DNA from: Anaerolineales bacterium UBA6131 | Lineage (GTDB): Bacteria > Chloroflexota > Anaerolineae > UBA2200 | NCBI GenBank assembly: GCA_002435875.1 | Contig: DIVN01000135.1 | Coordinates: forward strand, 6,483 to 13,727 | Length of the DNA stretch: 7,245 bases | Direction of reading: 5' to 3' | Shown here: piece by piece, positions 1 to 6,600 of the stretch | Layout of the letters: every line of letters begins with the position of its first letter | Position numbering within the stretch: position 1 is the stretch's first letter | Program-made: the position numbers and the translations under genes | Notes under the pieces: model-generated | What the model was told of the DNA's origin: nothing | Seen by the model: only the letters and a program-made list of their open reading frames with translations | Database searches by the model: none

Positions 1-1
1 A

Positions 2-1087
2 GGACTTCAGTTTGCTGTGGTGGCGATCGGCGATATGGGGTACCATCGGAACGCCCGCCCGCGCATGCTGGTGGACCGGGAGTTGGGCGTCTTGCCTGCG
101 GCCAAGACCCGGGAGGGCGAACGTTGTGCAGTATACGAGTTGGCTGCGATCATGGATGGACTGCAGGAGAGTGCCGAGTCCAGCCGCCTGTTGTATGTGG
201 CGGCGACGCGGGCGCGGGAGGTTCTGCTCCTGAGCGGGCGCTGCGACGAGCGCACAGACCAACGCAGCTGGCTTGGTGGGCTTGGCGAAGCGCATGAGTG
301 GGCGCTTGTGCCGCCCATGGACTGGAACCCGGAAGGTGACCAGTTTTGGGAGCGTCAGGTGCAGGCCGCTGAGACCCCGATCCGCTGTTGCTGGTACGAG
401 CCGGGGTGGCGAGGAGGGACCGTCGTGCAGTCGAGCGCGAGGCCGCTCGCAAGAGCGATCTTGCCCCCGCCACTGTTGGGAGAGCTGCCGTCAGAACGAG
501 CATCTGTTGACGACAAGATTCTGGAACACGAGCGTGAGCCGCATCGGCGAGTATGGCGTGTGGTGGCAGGCGCACGACGACCGTACGCTCCCGCATGGCT
601 GGTGGGCACCCTGGTGCATGAGGCGTTGGGGACGTGGCGCTTCCCGGATGCTACCTTTGACGCATGGGGCGACTCACGCGCACGCAGCCATGGACTGACG
701 GACAGTGCACAAATCCGCGACGCTGTGCGACGCGCTCGTTGGATGTTAGAGCGTTTTTCGCAACACACGCTTTGTGAGGAGATCGACCGCGCCGAGCATC
801 GCCTGCATGAGGTCCCTTACCACCTGCCAGATGGTGGCGACTATGTAAGCGGGATCATCGACTTGTTGTTCCTGGCAGGCGGACGGTGGACGGTGGTCGA
901 ATTCAAGACTGATGAAGTGCGAAGCAGGGCGCAGCTCGAGGAGTTGCTGGAGAAGACTGACTACCGTCGGCAGCTCGCGCAATATGGCCGGGCGGTGCAA
1001 GATTTGCTGCAGGCAGACGCGCGGCTGGTGCTGTGCTTCCTGAACTATGGCGATGGCATCGTACTGCATGAAGAGGCGGTGGATTAG
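2..1087 (+). CDS. AddA/RecB-type UvrD-family helicase-nuclease, C-terminal part (5' truncated by window)
   Basis: This is the C-terminal end of an ATP-dependent helicase fused to a RecB-family nuclease, the kind that resects double-strand breaks for recombination. The frame is open from base 2, so the real start lies upstream. The first codons read GLQFAVV, a superfamily 1 motif V-like strand (family usually GLEFPVV). At about nt 182-235, SRLLYVAATRAREVLLLSG is motif VI, with the arginine-finger region. After a linker comes a PD-(D/E)XK nuclease domain: GTLVHEAL (His at 617-619), GIIDLLF (Asp at 860-862), VVEFKTDE (Glu 899-901, Lys 905-907) and the QLxxY signature YRRQLAQY (about 962-985). 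AddA and RecB usually have Asp where this protein has the motif Glu; the change is conservative and the site looks intact. No Fe-S cysteine set is seen, which fits the AddA rather than the AddB side. A partner addB-like gene upstream would be expected but is outside the window. The stop is TAG at 1085-1087. Family call is firm; AddA versus another RecB-like subtype is inference. Confidence 0.9.
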   Translation, partial: GLQFAVVAIGDMGYHRNARPRMLVDRELGVLPAAKTREGERCAVYELAAIMDGLQESAESSRLLYVAATRAREVLLLSGRCDERTDQRSWLGGLGEAHEWALVPPMDWNPEGDQFWERQVQAAETPIRCCWYEPGWRGGTVVQSSARPLARAILPPPLLGELPSERASVDDKILEHEREPHRRVWRVVAGARRPYAPAWLVGTLVHEALGTWRFPDATFDAWGDSRARSHGLTDSAQIRDAVRRARWMLERFSQHTLCEEIDRAEHRLHEVPYHLPDGGDYVSGIIDLLFLAGGRWTVVEFKTDEVRSRAQLEELLEKTDYRRQLAQYGRAVQDLLQADARLVLCFLNYGDGIVLHEEAVD

Positions 1088-1089
1088 AG

Positions 1090-1449
1090 ATGCGCCACCC
1101 TTCGCACTTTGTCTTTGGCCTGGCTTGTGTTCTATGCACAGCGGCTCTGTATGGTCTGGGGTACGCTGCAACACCCTGGAATCCGTACGTTCTCTGGATC
1201 GCCTCGCTTAGCCTGGTGACTTTTGTGCTGTATGGCGTGGACAAGGGCCTGTCCAAGACCTCGTTGATGAGGGCACCAGAGCTAATCCTGAACGTTTTGG
1301 CTGTGCTCGGAGGGTTCCCTGGCGGGTGGCTTGGGATGTGGTGTTTTCATCACAAGAGCAACCTGCACAGGCACGCCGATTTATGGCTGGTGCTGTGTAT
1401 TGGAACGTTGGTGCACATGGCGCTCACCTACGTCTGGTTCGTGAGATGA
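1090..1449 (+). CDS. DUF1294 family small integral membrane protein
   Basis: This 119-residue, strongly hydrophobic protein is recognised as DUF1294, a family of unknown function. Four membrane segments are visible, at about residues 6-26, 31-50, 63-86 and 96-118. The conserved core is present: LYGVDK (47-52) at the end of helix 2, the APE motif (62-64), AVLGG then GGWLGM (71-83), and a basic loop with HHKS (87-90). Many family members carry an N-terminal cold-shock domain or a longer soluble part; this one is only the membrane unit. The ATG lies 2 nt after the stop of the helicase-nuclease gene. The only ribosome-site-like sequence is a weak GAGG at 1073-1076, inside the upstream gene, so translation is probably coupled to it. 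No function can be inferred from the repair gene next door, because DUF1294 genes occur in many contexts. Confidence 0.85.
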   Translation: MRHPSHFVFGLACVLCTAALYGLGYAATPWNPYVLWIASLSLVTFVLYGVDKGLSKTSLMRAPELILNVLAVLGGFPGGWLGMWCFHHKSNLHRHADLWLVLCIGTLVHMALTYVWFVR

Positions 1450-1476
1450 ACAGGTCTATGACGCACTGCACGTCTG

Positions 1477-1505
1477 TTGGCCGCACGTGCCAGGTGTGGT
1501 ATAGT
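1477..1505 (+). promoter_or_regulatory. Putative sigma70 promoter with extended -10 for the HAD gene
   Basis: TTGGCC (1477-1482) is followed after 17 bp by TATAGT (1500-1505), with a TG one base upstream of the -10 (1497-1498), which makes an extended -10. The -35 matches only at TTG. The spacer contains the 8-bp palindrome GCACGTGC (1483-1490), which might be a regulator site. Transcription would start near 1512, leaving a leader of about 45 nt. The same TGTGGTA block precedes the -10 of the promoter at 2332-2360. Confidence 0.55.
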
Positions 1506-1513
1506 GGCAGGCC

Positions 1514-1530
1514 CGGCCCGTGCGGGGCCG
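1514..1530 (+). promoter_or_regulatory. GC-rich hairpin at the 5' end of the HAD transcript
   Basis: CGGCCC (1514-1519) pairs with GGGCCG (1525-1530) around a 5-nt loop. It lies a few bases after the predicted transcription start and upstream of the ribosome-binding region. It could stabilise the 5' end of the mRNA or affect early elongation. There is no T-tract after it, so it is not a classic terminator for the DUF1294 gene. Confidence 0.35.
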
Positions 1531-1557
1531 ACTACTTGCAGGGTAGGTGTGTGGACA

Positions 1558-2304
1558 ATGATTAAGGCGTTCATTTTTGACCTCGACGGCACTCTGGTAA
1601 TGACGGAGATCATGAAGGCCACTTCGCATGCCAAGGCTACGGTGCAGCTGTCGCCTGTGCCACTGACTGAAGAGCAGGTGCTGGCCCAGTCTGGCGACCT
1701 GTATGGCATCTCAGAGCCCGCGACGGCGAAGCTGCTGATCGAGCGGTTTGATCTTGAAGAGACCATCCGCGCACGCATGGACAAGCTTGGGGGCAAGACG
1801 CCGCCAGAGGCCTTTTTGCTCCTGCAGCGCGCGATCTACATGGACATGATTCAGGACGGGGAGGCCGTACGGCGCGAGCAGATGAACGATGCTGTAGGCC
1901 TGCTACAGTGGGCCAGGGCCTCCGGCTACCGCACTGCCCTCGCAACCATGTCATATCGCGATCAGGCAGAGACTGTGTTGCAGGCCCTGGGCTTGCGCGA
2001 GTCCTTTGAGGTAGTGGTGACCGAAGACGATGTGCGTCAGGGTAAGCCCGACCCCGAGGCGTATCTCACAGTGGCGCAGCGCATGCGTCTGCCGACCGAG
2101 CAATGCCTGGTCATCGAAGATACTCTGGCCGGCGTGCGCGCTGCACTGGCGGCAGGGATGCGCTGCATTGCGGTGCCGAGCAGCCTGACGCGAGAGGAAG
2201 TGCACGCAGGCGGAGCGCTGGAGGAACGCTGGATTGTGGATGACACTGGCCGACTGTTGGAAACCGTACAGGGTCTCCTGCGGTCGACGGGCACTGCCGA
2301 CTGA
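1558..2304 (+). CDS. HAD-superfamily hydrolase (beta-phosphoglucomutase/phosphatase-like)
   Basis: This 248-residue soluble enzyme of the haloacid dehalogenase superfamily would act on a phosphorylated small molecule through an aspartyl-phosphate intermediate. Motif I is FDLDGTL with nucleophile Asp8 and acid/base Asp10. Motif II is the ALAT strand with Thr130. Motif III is Lys163 in QGKPDPEAYL. Motif IV is VIEDTLAGVRAAL with Glu187 and Asp188 binding Mg2+. Residues about 15-105 form a helical cap inserted after motif I, as in subfamily IA (beta-phosphoglucomutase, phosphoglycolate phosphatase and relatives). The family hallmark LVDSE is changed to LVMTE after motif I, so the substrate cannot be guessed. 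ATG 1558 is chosen because MIKAFIFDLDGT starts exactly as family members do; the in-frame TTG at 1477 would add 27 Ala/Arg-rich residues across the promoter. The ribosome site is modest (GGGTAGG, 1541-1547). The gene probably forms its own transcription unit. Confidence 0.9.
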   Translation: MIKAFIFDLDGTLVMTEIMKATSHAKATVQLSPVPLTEEQVLAQSGDLYGISEPATAKLLIERFDLEETIRARMDKLGGKTPPEAFLLLQRAIYMDMIQDGEAVRREQMNDAVGLLQWARASGYRTALATMSYRDQAETVLQALGLRESFEVVVTEDDVRQGKPDPEAYLTVAQRMRLPTEQCLVIEDTLAGVRAALAAGMRCIAVPSSLTREEVHAGGALEERWIVDDTGRLLETVQGLLRSTGTAD

Positions 2305-2331
2305 GCCGGTGCGGGGGCTGCGCGGGGTTGC

Positions 2332-2360
2332 TTGACGCCGTCGGCAGGTTGTGGTAAACT
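2332..2360 (+). promoter_or_regulatory. Putative sigma70 promoter of the envelope gene pair
   Basis: TTGACG (2332-2337), a 17-bp spacer and TAAACT (2355-2360) with TG at 2352-2353 form an extended -10 promoter. Five of six -35 bases match consensus. Transcription would start near 2367, giving a leader of about 95 nt before the ATG at 2462. Confidence 0.65.
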
Positions 2361-2370
2361 GTAAACAGTT
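2357..2370. promoter_or_regulatory. Perfect 6-2-6 dyad overlapping -10 and start site (candidate operator)
   Basis: AACTGT-AA-ACAGTT is a perfect inverted repeat that begins inside the -10 hexamer and covers the predicted transcription start. That position is typical of a repressor operator for a dimeric helix-turn-helix protein. No regulator gene is in the window, so the binding protein is unknown. Confidence 0.45.
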
Positions 2371-2461
2371 GACCGTTCTCATACCGCGATGCGGCAGGGC
2401 AGTCCAGGGGATTGGATTCAGGATCTGTCCCCAGCACTTCAACGAAGGAAGGTACGGAGTA

Positions 2462-2950
2462 ATGGACAATCGACGAAGAACGATGCTGCTTGTGGTGGCC
2501 TTCATGGGCCTGGCACTGAGCCTGGCCTGCATTTGTGGGCAGTGCAGCAACCCGTTTGCCAGCTTGACTCAGTCGAGTGAGCGAGCCAGCGAAAACGAAG
2601 CTGTTGTGGGGGGCGTCAAGCTCGGTGATGCAGTAATGGCTCGCGGTATCGGGGACAACAACAGACCGCTGAGCATTACGAACAGTTTCAGTGATTCGGA
2701 AGACGTCATCTACTGCGTGGTTGAGGCAGATGTGATCCCGGCGGGGTCGAGCTTCTACGCGCGCTGGAGCTATGAAGGCGAGCCATTCGAGGACACGGCG
2801 GTCATCACCGCGGATCGCGAATATCGAGACACCTATATCGAGTTTCATATCGAGCCCACTGACTTTGGCGTGTTGAAGAGAGGAAACTACACCGTCAAGA
2901 TCTATGTGAATGGCAACCCTGTGAAGACCGTGAACTTCACGGTGAACTAG
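2462..2950 (+). CDS. Exported/membrane-anchored protein of unknown function with CxCxxC after the signal segment
   Basis: I do not recognise a family. The product has 162 residues. It starts with a basic stretch (DNRRRT, 2-7) and a hydrophobic segment at 8-24, a signal peptide or membrane anchor. Cys23 could be lipidated, but the preceding residues S-L-A are not a good lipobox (Leu is expected at -3), so a lipoprotein is possible and not certain. Cys23, Cys25 and Cys28 form a CxCxxC cluster. The mature part is acidic and beta-rich; its end, GNYTVKIYVNGNPVKTVNF, resembles the last strands of an Ig-like beta-sandwich such as those closing many bacterial surface proteins. ATG 2462 is chosen because AAGGAAGG (2445-2452) sits 9 nt upstream and the signal segment then begins at once. 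A GTG at 2351 in frame lies in the promoter and is rejected. The gene is followed after 8 nt by the repeat protein, so the two are probably co-transcribed and may work together at the cell surface. Confidence 0.8.
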   Translation: MDNRRRTMLLVVAFMGLALSLACICGQCSNPFASLTQSSERASENEAVVGGVKLGDAVMARGIGDNNRPLSITNSFSDSEDVIYCVVEADVIPAGSSFYARWSYEGEPFEDTAVITADREYRDTYIEFHIEPTDFGVLKRGNYTVKIYVNGNPVKTVNFTVN

Positions 2951-2958
2951 GGGGCTTC

Positions 2959-3384
2959 ATGGGAGACCTGTTTTCAACCCTTTGTTTGGGCGTACTGCTT
3001 CTGATTGGCCTGGCCTTGCTGTCGCGCCTCTTCAAGCGCTCCGAGCCGCCAGCCGGGACCTATGACAGCAAGAAGTATCAGAGTGGCGGGTCGATCGGCG
3101 GCATGCGTGGGGGGCGTGCACACGACAGCCCCGACTTTGACAGCGGCGGGACCATCGGTGGAGATCGTGAGCGGCGTGCTTATGACCGACCTGACATCCG
3201 CAGTGGTGGCAGCATTGGCGGAGGCCCCTCGGCTGGCGAGCGGCCCCGACAAGATGACGATCGTGTGCAGACAGAGGACGGTGACTGGCAGACAAGTCAG
3301 GACCGCCCTCGCTATCGTACCACCGAAGACAAGGGGCGTATCGATAGCCCCGACGTCAAGAGCGGGGGCAGCTTCGGCGGGTAA
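2959..3384 (+). CDS. Membrane-anchored protein with four SGG[ST][IF]GG repeats
   Basis: This is a 141-residue protein of unknown function. Residues 4-22 form one hydrophobic segment (FSTLCLGVLLLIGLALL), followed by basic LFKR at 24-27, so the protein is likely anchored with its long tail on the cytoplasmic side by the positive-inside rule. The tail is low in hydrophobic residues, charged, and looks disordered. It carries four copies of a 14-residue repeat, roughly [YHI]D[SR][PK][DK]xxSGG[ST][IF]GG, at residues 35-48, 55-68, 75-88 and 128-141. The first three are spaced exactly 20 residues apart; the fourth follows a polar linker and forms the exact C-terminus (SGGSFGG). The ribosome site AGGGGG (2949-2954) overlaps the stop of the upstream gene, 8 nt before, so the two genes form an operon. 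The repeat periodicity supports that this frame is the coding one. A scaffold or partner-binding tail is plausible but unproven. Confidence 0.8.
   Translation: MGDLFSTLCLGVLLLIGLALLSRLFKRSEPPAGTYDSKKYQSGGSIGGMRGGRAHDSPDFDSGGTIGGDRERRAYDRPDIRSGGSIGGGPSAGERPRQDDDRVQTEDGDWQTSQDRPRYRTTEDKGRIDSPDVKSGGSFGG
3061..3381 (+). repeat. Coding repeats (4 x 14 codons) in the SGG-repeat protein
   Basis: Units lie at 3061-3102, 3121-3162, 3181-3222 and 3340-3381. The invariant core is Asp at the second position and SGG-x-x-GG at the end. Period is 60 nt for the first three. The DNA of the copies differs at many positions while the protein pattern is kept, which points to old duplication under selection at the protein level rather than a recent expansion. 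Confidence 0.8.
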
Positions 3385-3436
3385 TCGCCTGGCGTGCCCG
3401 CGCAGCGTGATGAAAGCGCGTCTTGTTGTGAATCGT

Positions 3437-3478
3437 AGCCTGGCAATCGCAGGTACATGCGCCCACGATTGCCAGGCT
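3437..3478 (+). terminator. Long perfect hairpin, probable terminator of the envelope operon
   Basis: AGCCTGGCAATCG (3437-3449) and its exact reverse complement (3466-3478) form a 13-bp stem with a 16-nt loop. It lies 52 nt after the stop of the repeat protein and 8 nt before the -35 of the next promoter. The downstream sequence TGTTCTGATTTG has only a loose run of T, so intrinsic termination may be weak. It could equally be a protein-binding dyad or an RNA-stabilising 3' end. Because the inverted repeat is symmetric, it could also act on the other strand. Confidence 0.6.
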
Positions 3479-3486
3479 GTTCTGAT

Positions 3487-3514
3487 TTGACATCCTCGCA
3501 GAATTCGCTATACT
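3487..3514 (+). promoter_or_regulatory. Strong sigma70 promoter of rpoB
   Basis: TTGACA (3487-3492), a full consensus -35, is followed after 16 bp by TATACT (3509-3514), five of six to the -10 consensus. It is the best promoter in the window and fits a highly expressed RNA polymerase gene. Transcription would start near 3521. Confidence 0.85.
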
Positions 3515-3520
3515 AGACAG

Positions 3521-3650
3521 TTGCCAATTCCTCGGCTGTTATAGCGTTTTATAGCCTCCGCTCGTCGATTTCCTGGGCCGTTTGGCGTTGTGTGCGGCGG
3601 TGGCGCCTTGTTGTGCCTTCGAGGCGATCAGCAAAAGGAGATGGGTTCGT
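3521..3650 (+). promoter_or_regulatory. rpoB 5' leader with ribosome-binding site
   Basis: This leader of about 130 nt has no convincing ORF. It contains two copies of TTATAGC 10 nt apart (3539-3545, 3549-3555) and a short hairpin GCCT-TCG-AGGC just before the ribosome site. AAAGGAG (3634-3640) is a strong Shine-Dalgarno, 10 nt before ATG 3651. An ATG at 3641 abuts the Shine-Dalgarno and opens only 16 codons out of frame. A role in autoregulation, known for rpoB leaders in other bacteria, is possible but not shown. Confidence 0.55.
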
Positions 3651-6600
3651 ATGGCAACTACAGCCACAGGTGTCGTGGAATATCAGACTGATCTGGCTCA
3701 CACTGACGTCAAGTCGTATGCGCGTGCCCGCGATACCTTGGATCTGCCGAACTTGATCCAGAATCAGATTGATTCTTACGAGTGGTTCCGCAAGGAGGGT
3801 CTGGCCGAGCTCTTTGCTGAAGTCTCGCCGATCACGAGTTTCAACGGCAATCTGGAGATGCACTTTCTCAACAGCTGGCTCTGCGACGCCAAGTACGACG
3901 AAGAGGAGTGCCGCAACCGGGACATGACCTTTGCGGCCCCGCTGTATGTGCGGGTGCGACTGAAGAACAATGACGCCGGTGGTGAGATTACCGAACAAGA
4001 CGTCTACATGGGTGATTTTCCTCTGATGACGGCCCAGGGAACATTTATCATCAATGGCGCAGAACGCGTGGTCGTCAGCCAGCTAATCCGGTCTCCTGGT
4101 GCCTATTTTACCGTCGATGACGATCGTGTTACCGGCCGCCGCCTGTGCATGGCCAAGCTGATTCCCAACCGTGGGGCGTGGCTTGAGTTGGAGACCAGTC
4201 GGCGAGACATCATTTCGGTGAAGGTGGACCGCAAACGCAAGATTCCGGTCACCGTGCTGCTGCGAGCTCTCGGCGTAGTGGACGGTATTGTGGGCAACGA
4301 GCTCATCCGCGAGGGGACAGATGAGGAGCTGCTGAACCTCTTTGCCGCTGTCGACAGTGATCCGGAGCATCCGTACTTGGCCTCGACCATTGAGCGCGAT
4401 CCTACCAAAGACGCCCGGGCGGCGCTAGAAGAGTTCTATAAGAAGATGCGACCGGGTGACCCTGCGACGTTTGACAATGCGCGAGGGTATCTGCAATCGT
4501 TGCTCTTCAACCCGCGGCGCTACGACCTGGGTAAGGTGGGGCGCTACAAACTAAACCGACGCCTGCGGCACGAAATCCCCCAGGCAACGCGTACCCTGAC
4601 CAAGCTGGACCTGGTCAAGATCGTCGAGCGGATCATGTTAGTTAACAACGGGGTCGAGGATCCCGATGATATCGATCACCTTGGCAACCGGCGAGTCAAG
4701 ACAGTGGGAGAGCTGATTCAGAACCAGATGCGGGTTGGCCTGTTGCGCATGGAGCGCATGGTGCGCGATCGCATGAGCACGCGCATGCCAGAACAGTTGA
4801 CGCCGATCACACTGATCAATGTGCGGCCAGTGGTCGCTGTCTTGAGAGAGTTCTTTGGCGGAAGCCAGCTCTCGCAATTCATGGATCAGACCAATCCTCT
4901 GGCCGAGCTGCAGAACAAACGACGTCTGTCTGCACTGGGGCCAGGCGGCTTGCGGCGCGAGCGGGCTGGCTTTGATGTGCGCGATGTGCATCACAGCCAT
5001 TATGGTCGTATTTGCCCCATCGAGACGCCAGAAGGGCCGAACATCGGCCTGATTGGCTCGCTTGCCAGTTATGCCCGGATCAACGAGTACGGCTTTGTCG
5101 AAACGCCCTATCGTTGCGTGGTGCGCACCGTTCCGAACAAGAAAGAGCACCTGGTAGGCACGATTCTGCGGGAGCGCATCATGGCTCCCGAAAGTGAAGT
5201 CGTCGTGGCAGAGGCTGGCACCACTGTGGATGCCAAGCTAGCGGCCAAGCTCGCGAAGCTGCCGCTGGAGGAAGTGCCGATCGTCCCCACCGTTACGGAT
5301 GAGGTAGTCTTCCTGACTGCGGACATGGAAGATCAGCACGTAATTGCCCAGGCCGATACGAAAGTGGACGATTTGGGCCGCTTGCTCGAAGAGCGCGTCT
5401 CGGTGAGATTCAAGCAGCGCTTTATGCTCGAGTCCGCCAATCGTGTGGACTATGTAGATGTTTCGCCCAAGCAGATCGTCGGCATATCGGCGGCTCTGAT
5501 TCCTTTCTTGGAGCATGACGACGCGAACCGTGCGTTGATGGGCTCGAACATGCAGCGTCAGGCTGTGCCGTTGCTGCGCTCAGATGCGCCGCTGGTTGGC
5601 ACAGGGATGGAGCAACAGGCTGCGCTGGACTCTGGCCAGGTTGTGCTTGCCGAGCAAGATGGCGTCGTCGTCAGCGTGACGGGCGAGGGCATCAAAGTAC
5701 GCACCGAAACGGGTGACAGAACCTACTCGCTGCGCCGCTTTAATCGCTCGAACCAGAGTACGTGTCTGGATCAACACCCGATTGTTTCCAAGGGAGACCT
5801 TGTTCGACGCGGACAGGCGCTAGCCGATTCATCGTCCACGGAAGGTGGGCAACTGGCGCTTGGACAGAACGTGCTCGTGGCGTTCATGTCATGGGAAGGC
5901 GGCAACTATGAGGACGCCATCCTGATTAGCGAGGAACTGGTCCGGCGAGACAAGTTCAGCTCGATCCATATTGAGAAGCACGAGGTAGAGTCACGAGACA
6001 CCAAGCTGGGTCCCGAGGAGATCACCCGTGATATTCCCAATGTCGGTGACGAGGCCCTGCGCAAGCTGGACGAGAGTGGAGTTATCCACATCGGAGCTGA
6101 GGTCGCGCCAGGCGATATTCTCGTCGGTAAGATTACGCCCAAGGGTGAGACAGAGCTGAGCCCTGAAGAGAAGCTGTTGCGCGCGATCTTTGGCGAAAAG
6201 GCCTGGGAGGTCCGCGACTCGTCTCTGCGCCTGCCCCATGGTGAGCGTGGTAAGGTCGTGGACATCAAAGAGTTCTCACGTGATGAGCACCGCGATATGT
6301 CTGCAGGCGTGGACCGCATGGTGCGTGTCTCCGTCGCGCAGCGGCGTAAGGTCAGTGAGGGCGACAAGATGGCCGGGCGCCATGGCAACAAGGGCGTCAT
6401 CTCGCGGATTGTGCCTGTGGAGGATATGCCCTATCTGGAAGATGGCACGCCAATTGGTATCATCCTGAACCCTCTTGGGGTGCCCTCACGCATGAACGTG
6501 GGACAGATTTTGGAGACGCATCTGGGCTGGGCGGCAGATCGCCTGGGATTCCGGGCCGAATCGCCTGTCTTTGATGGAGCGAACGAGCAGCAGATCGCGG

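Noticed and set aside
1477..1557. N-terminal extension of the HAD protein from TTG 1477
   Set aside because: The added residues are Ala/Arg-rich with no family match and cover the promoter; MIKAFIFDLDGT is the expected family start.
2294..2347. 8-bp inverted repeat CTGCCGAC / GTCGGCAG at the end of the HAD gene as a terminator
   Set aside because: The loop is 38 nt, one arm overlaps the HAD coding end, the other lies in the promoter spacer, and no T-run follows.
2351..2461. Longer N-terminus of the exported protein starting at GTG 2351
   Set aside because: It lies on the promoter -10 and the dyad, lacks a ribosome site, and would bury the signal segment 37 residues inside the protein.
1951..2848. 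Long open frames on the minus strand over the HAD and envelope genes
   Set aside because: They overlap well-supported genes, have no recognisable domain, and reflect the high G+C content.
3005..3490. 161-codon open frame overlapping the SGG-repeat gene
   Set aside because: It is out of frame with the repeat gene, runs through the hairpin and into the rpoB -35 box, and its sequence is an Ala/Arg/Val mix typical of a shadow frame.
3641..3691. Short ORF from ATG 3641 as a leader peptide
   Set aside because: The ATG directly abuts the Shine-Dalgarno with no spacing, and only 16 codons follow, overlapping the true rpoB start.
4638..5150. 170-codon minus-strand frame inside rpoB
   Set aside because: It is antisense to highly conserved rpoB core, with low-complexity His/Ala/Gln composition and no family features.
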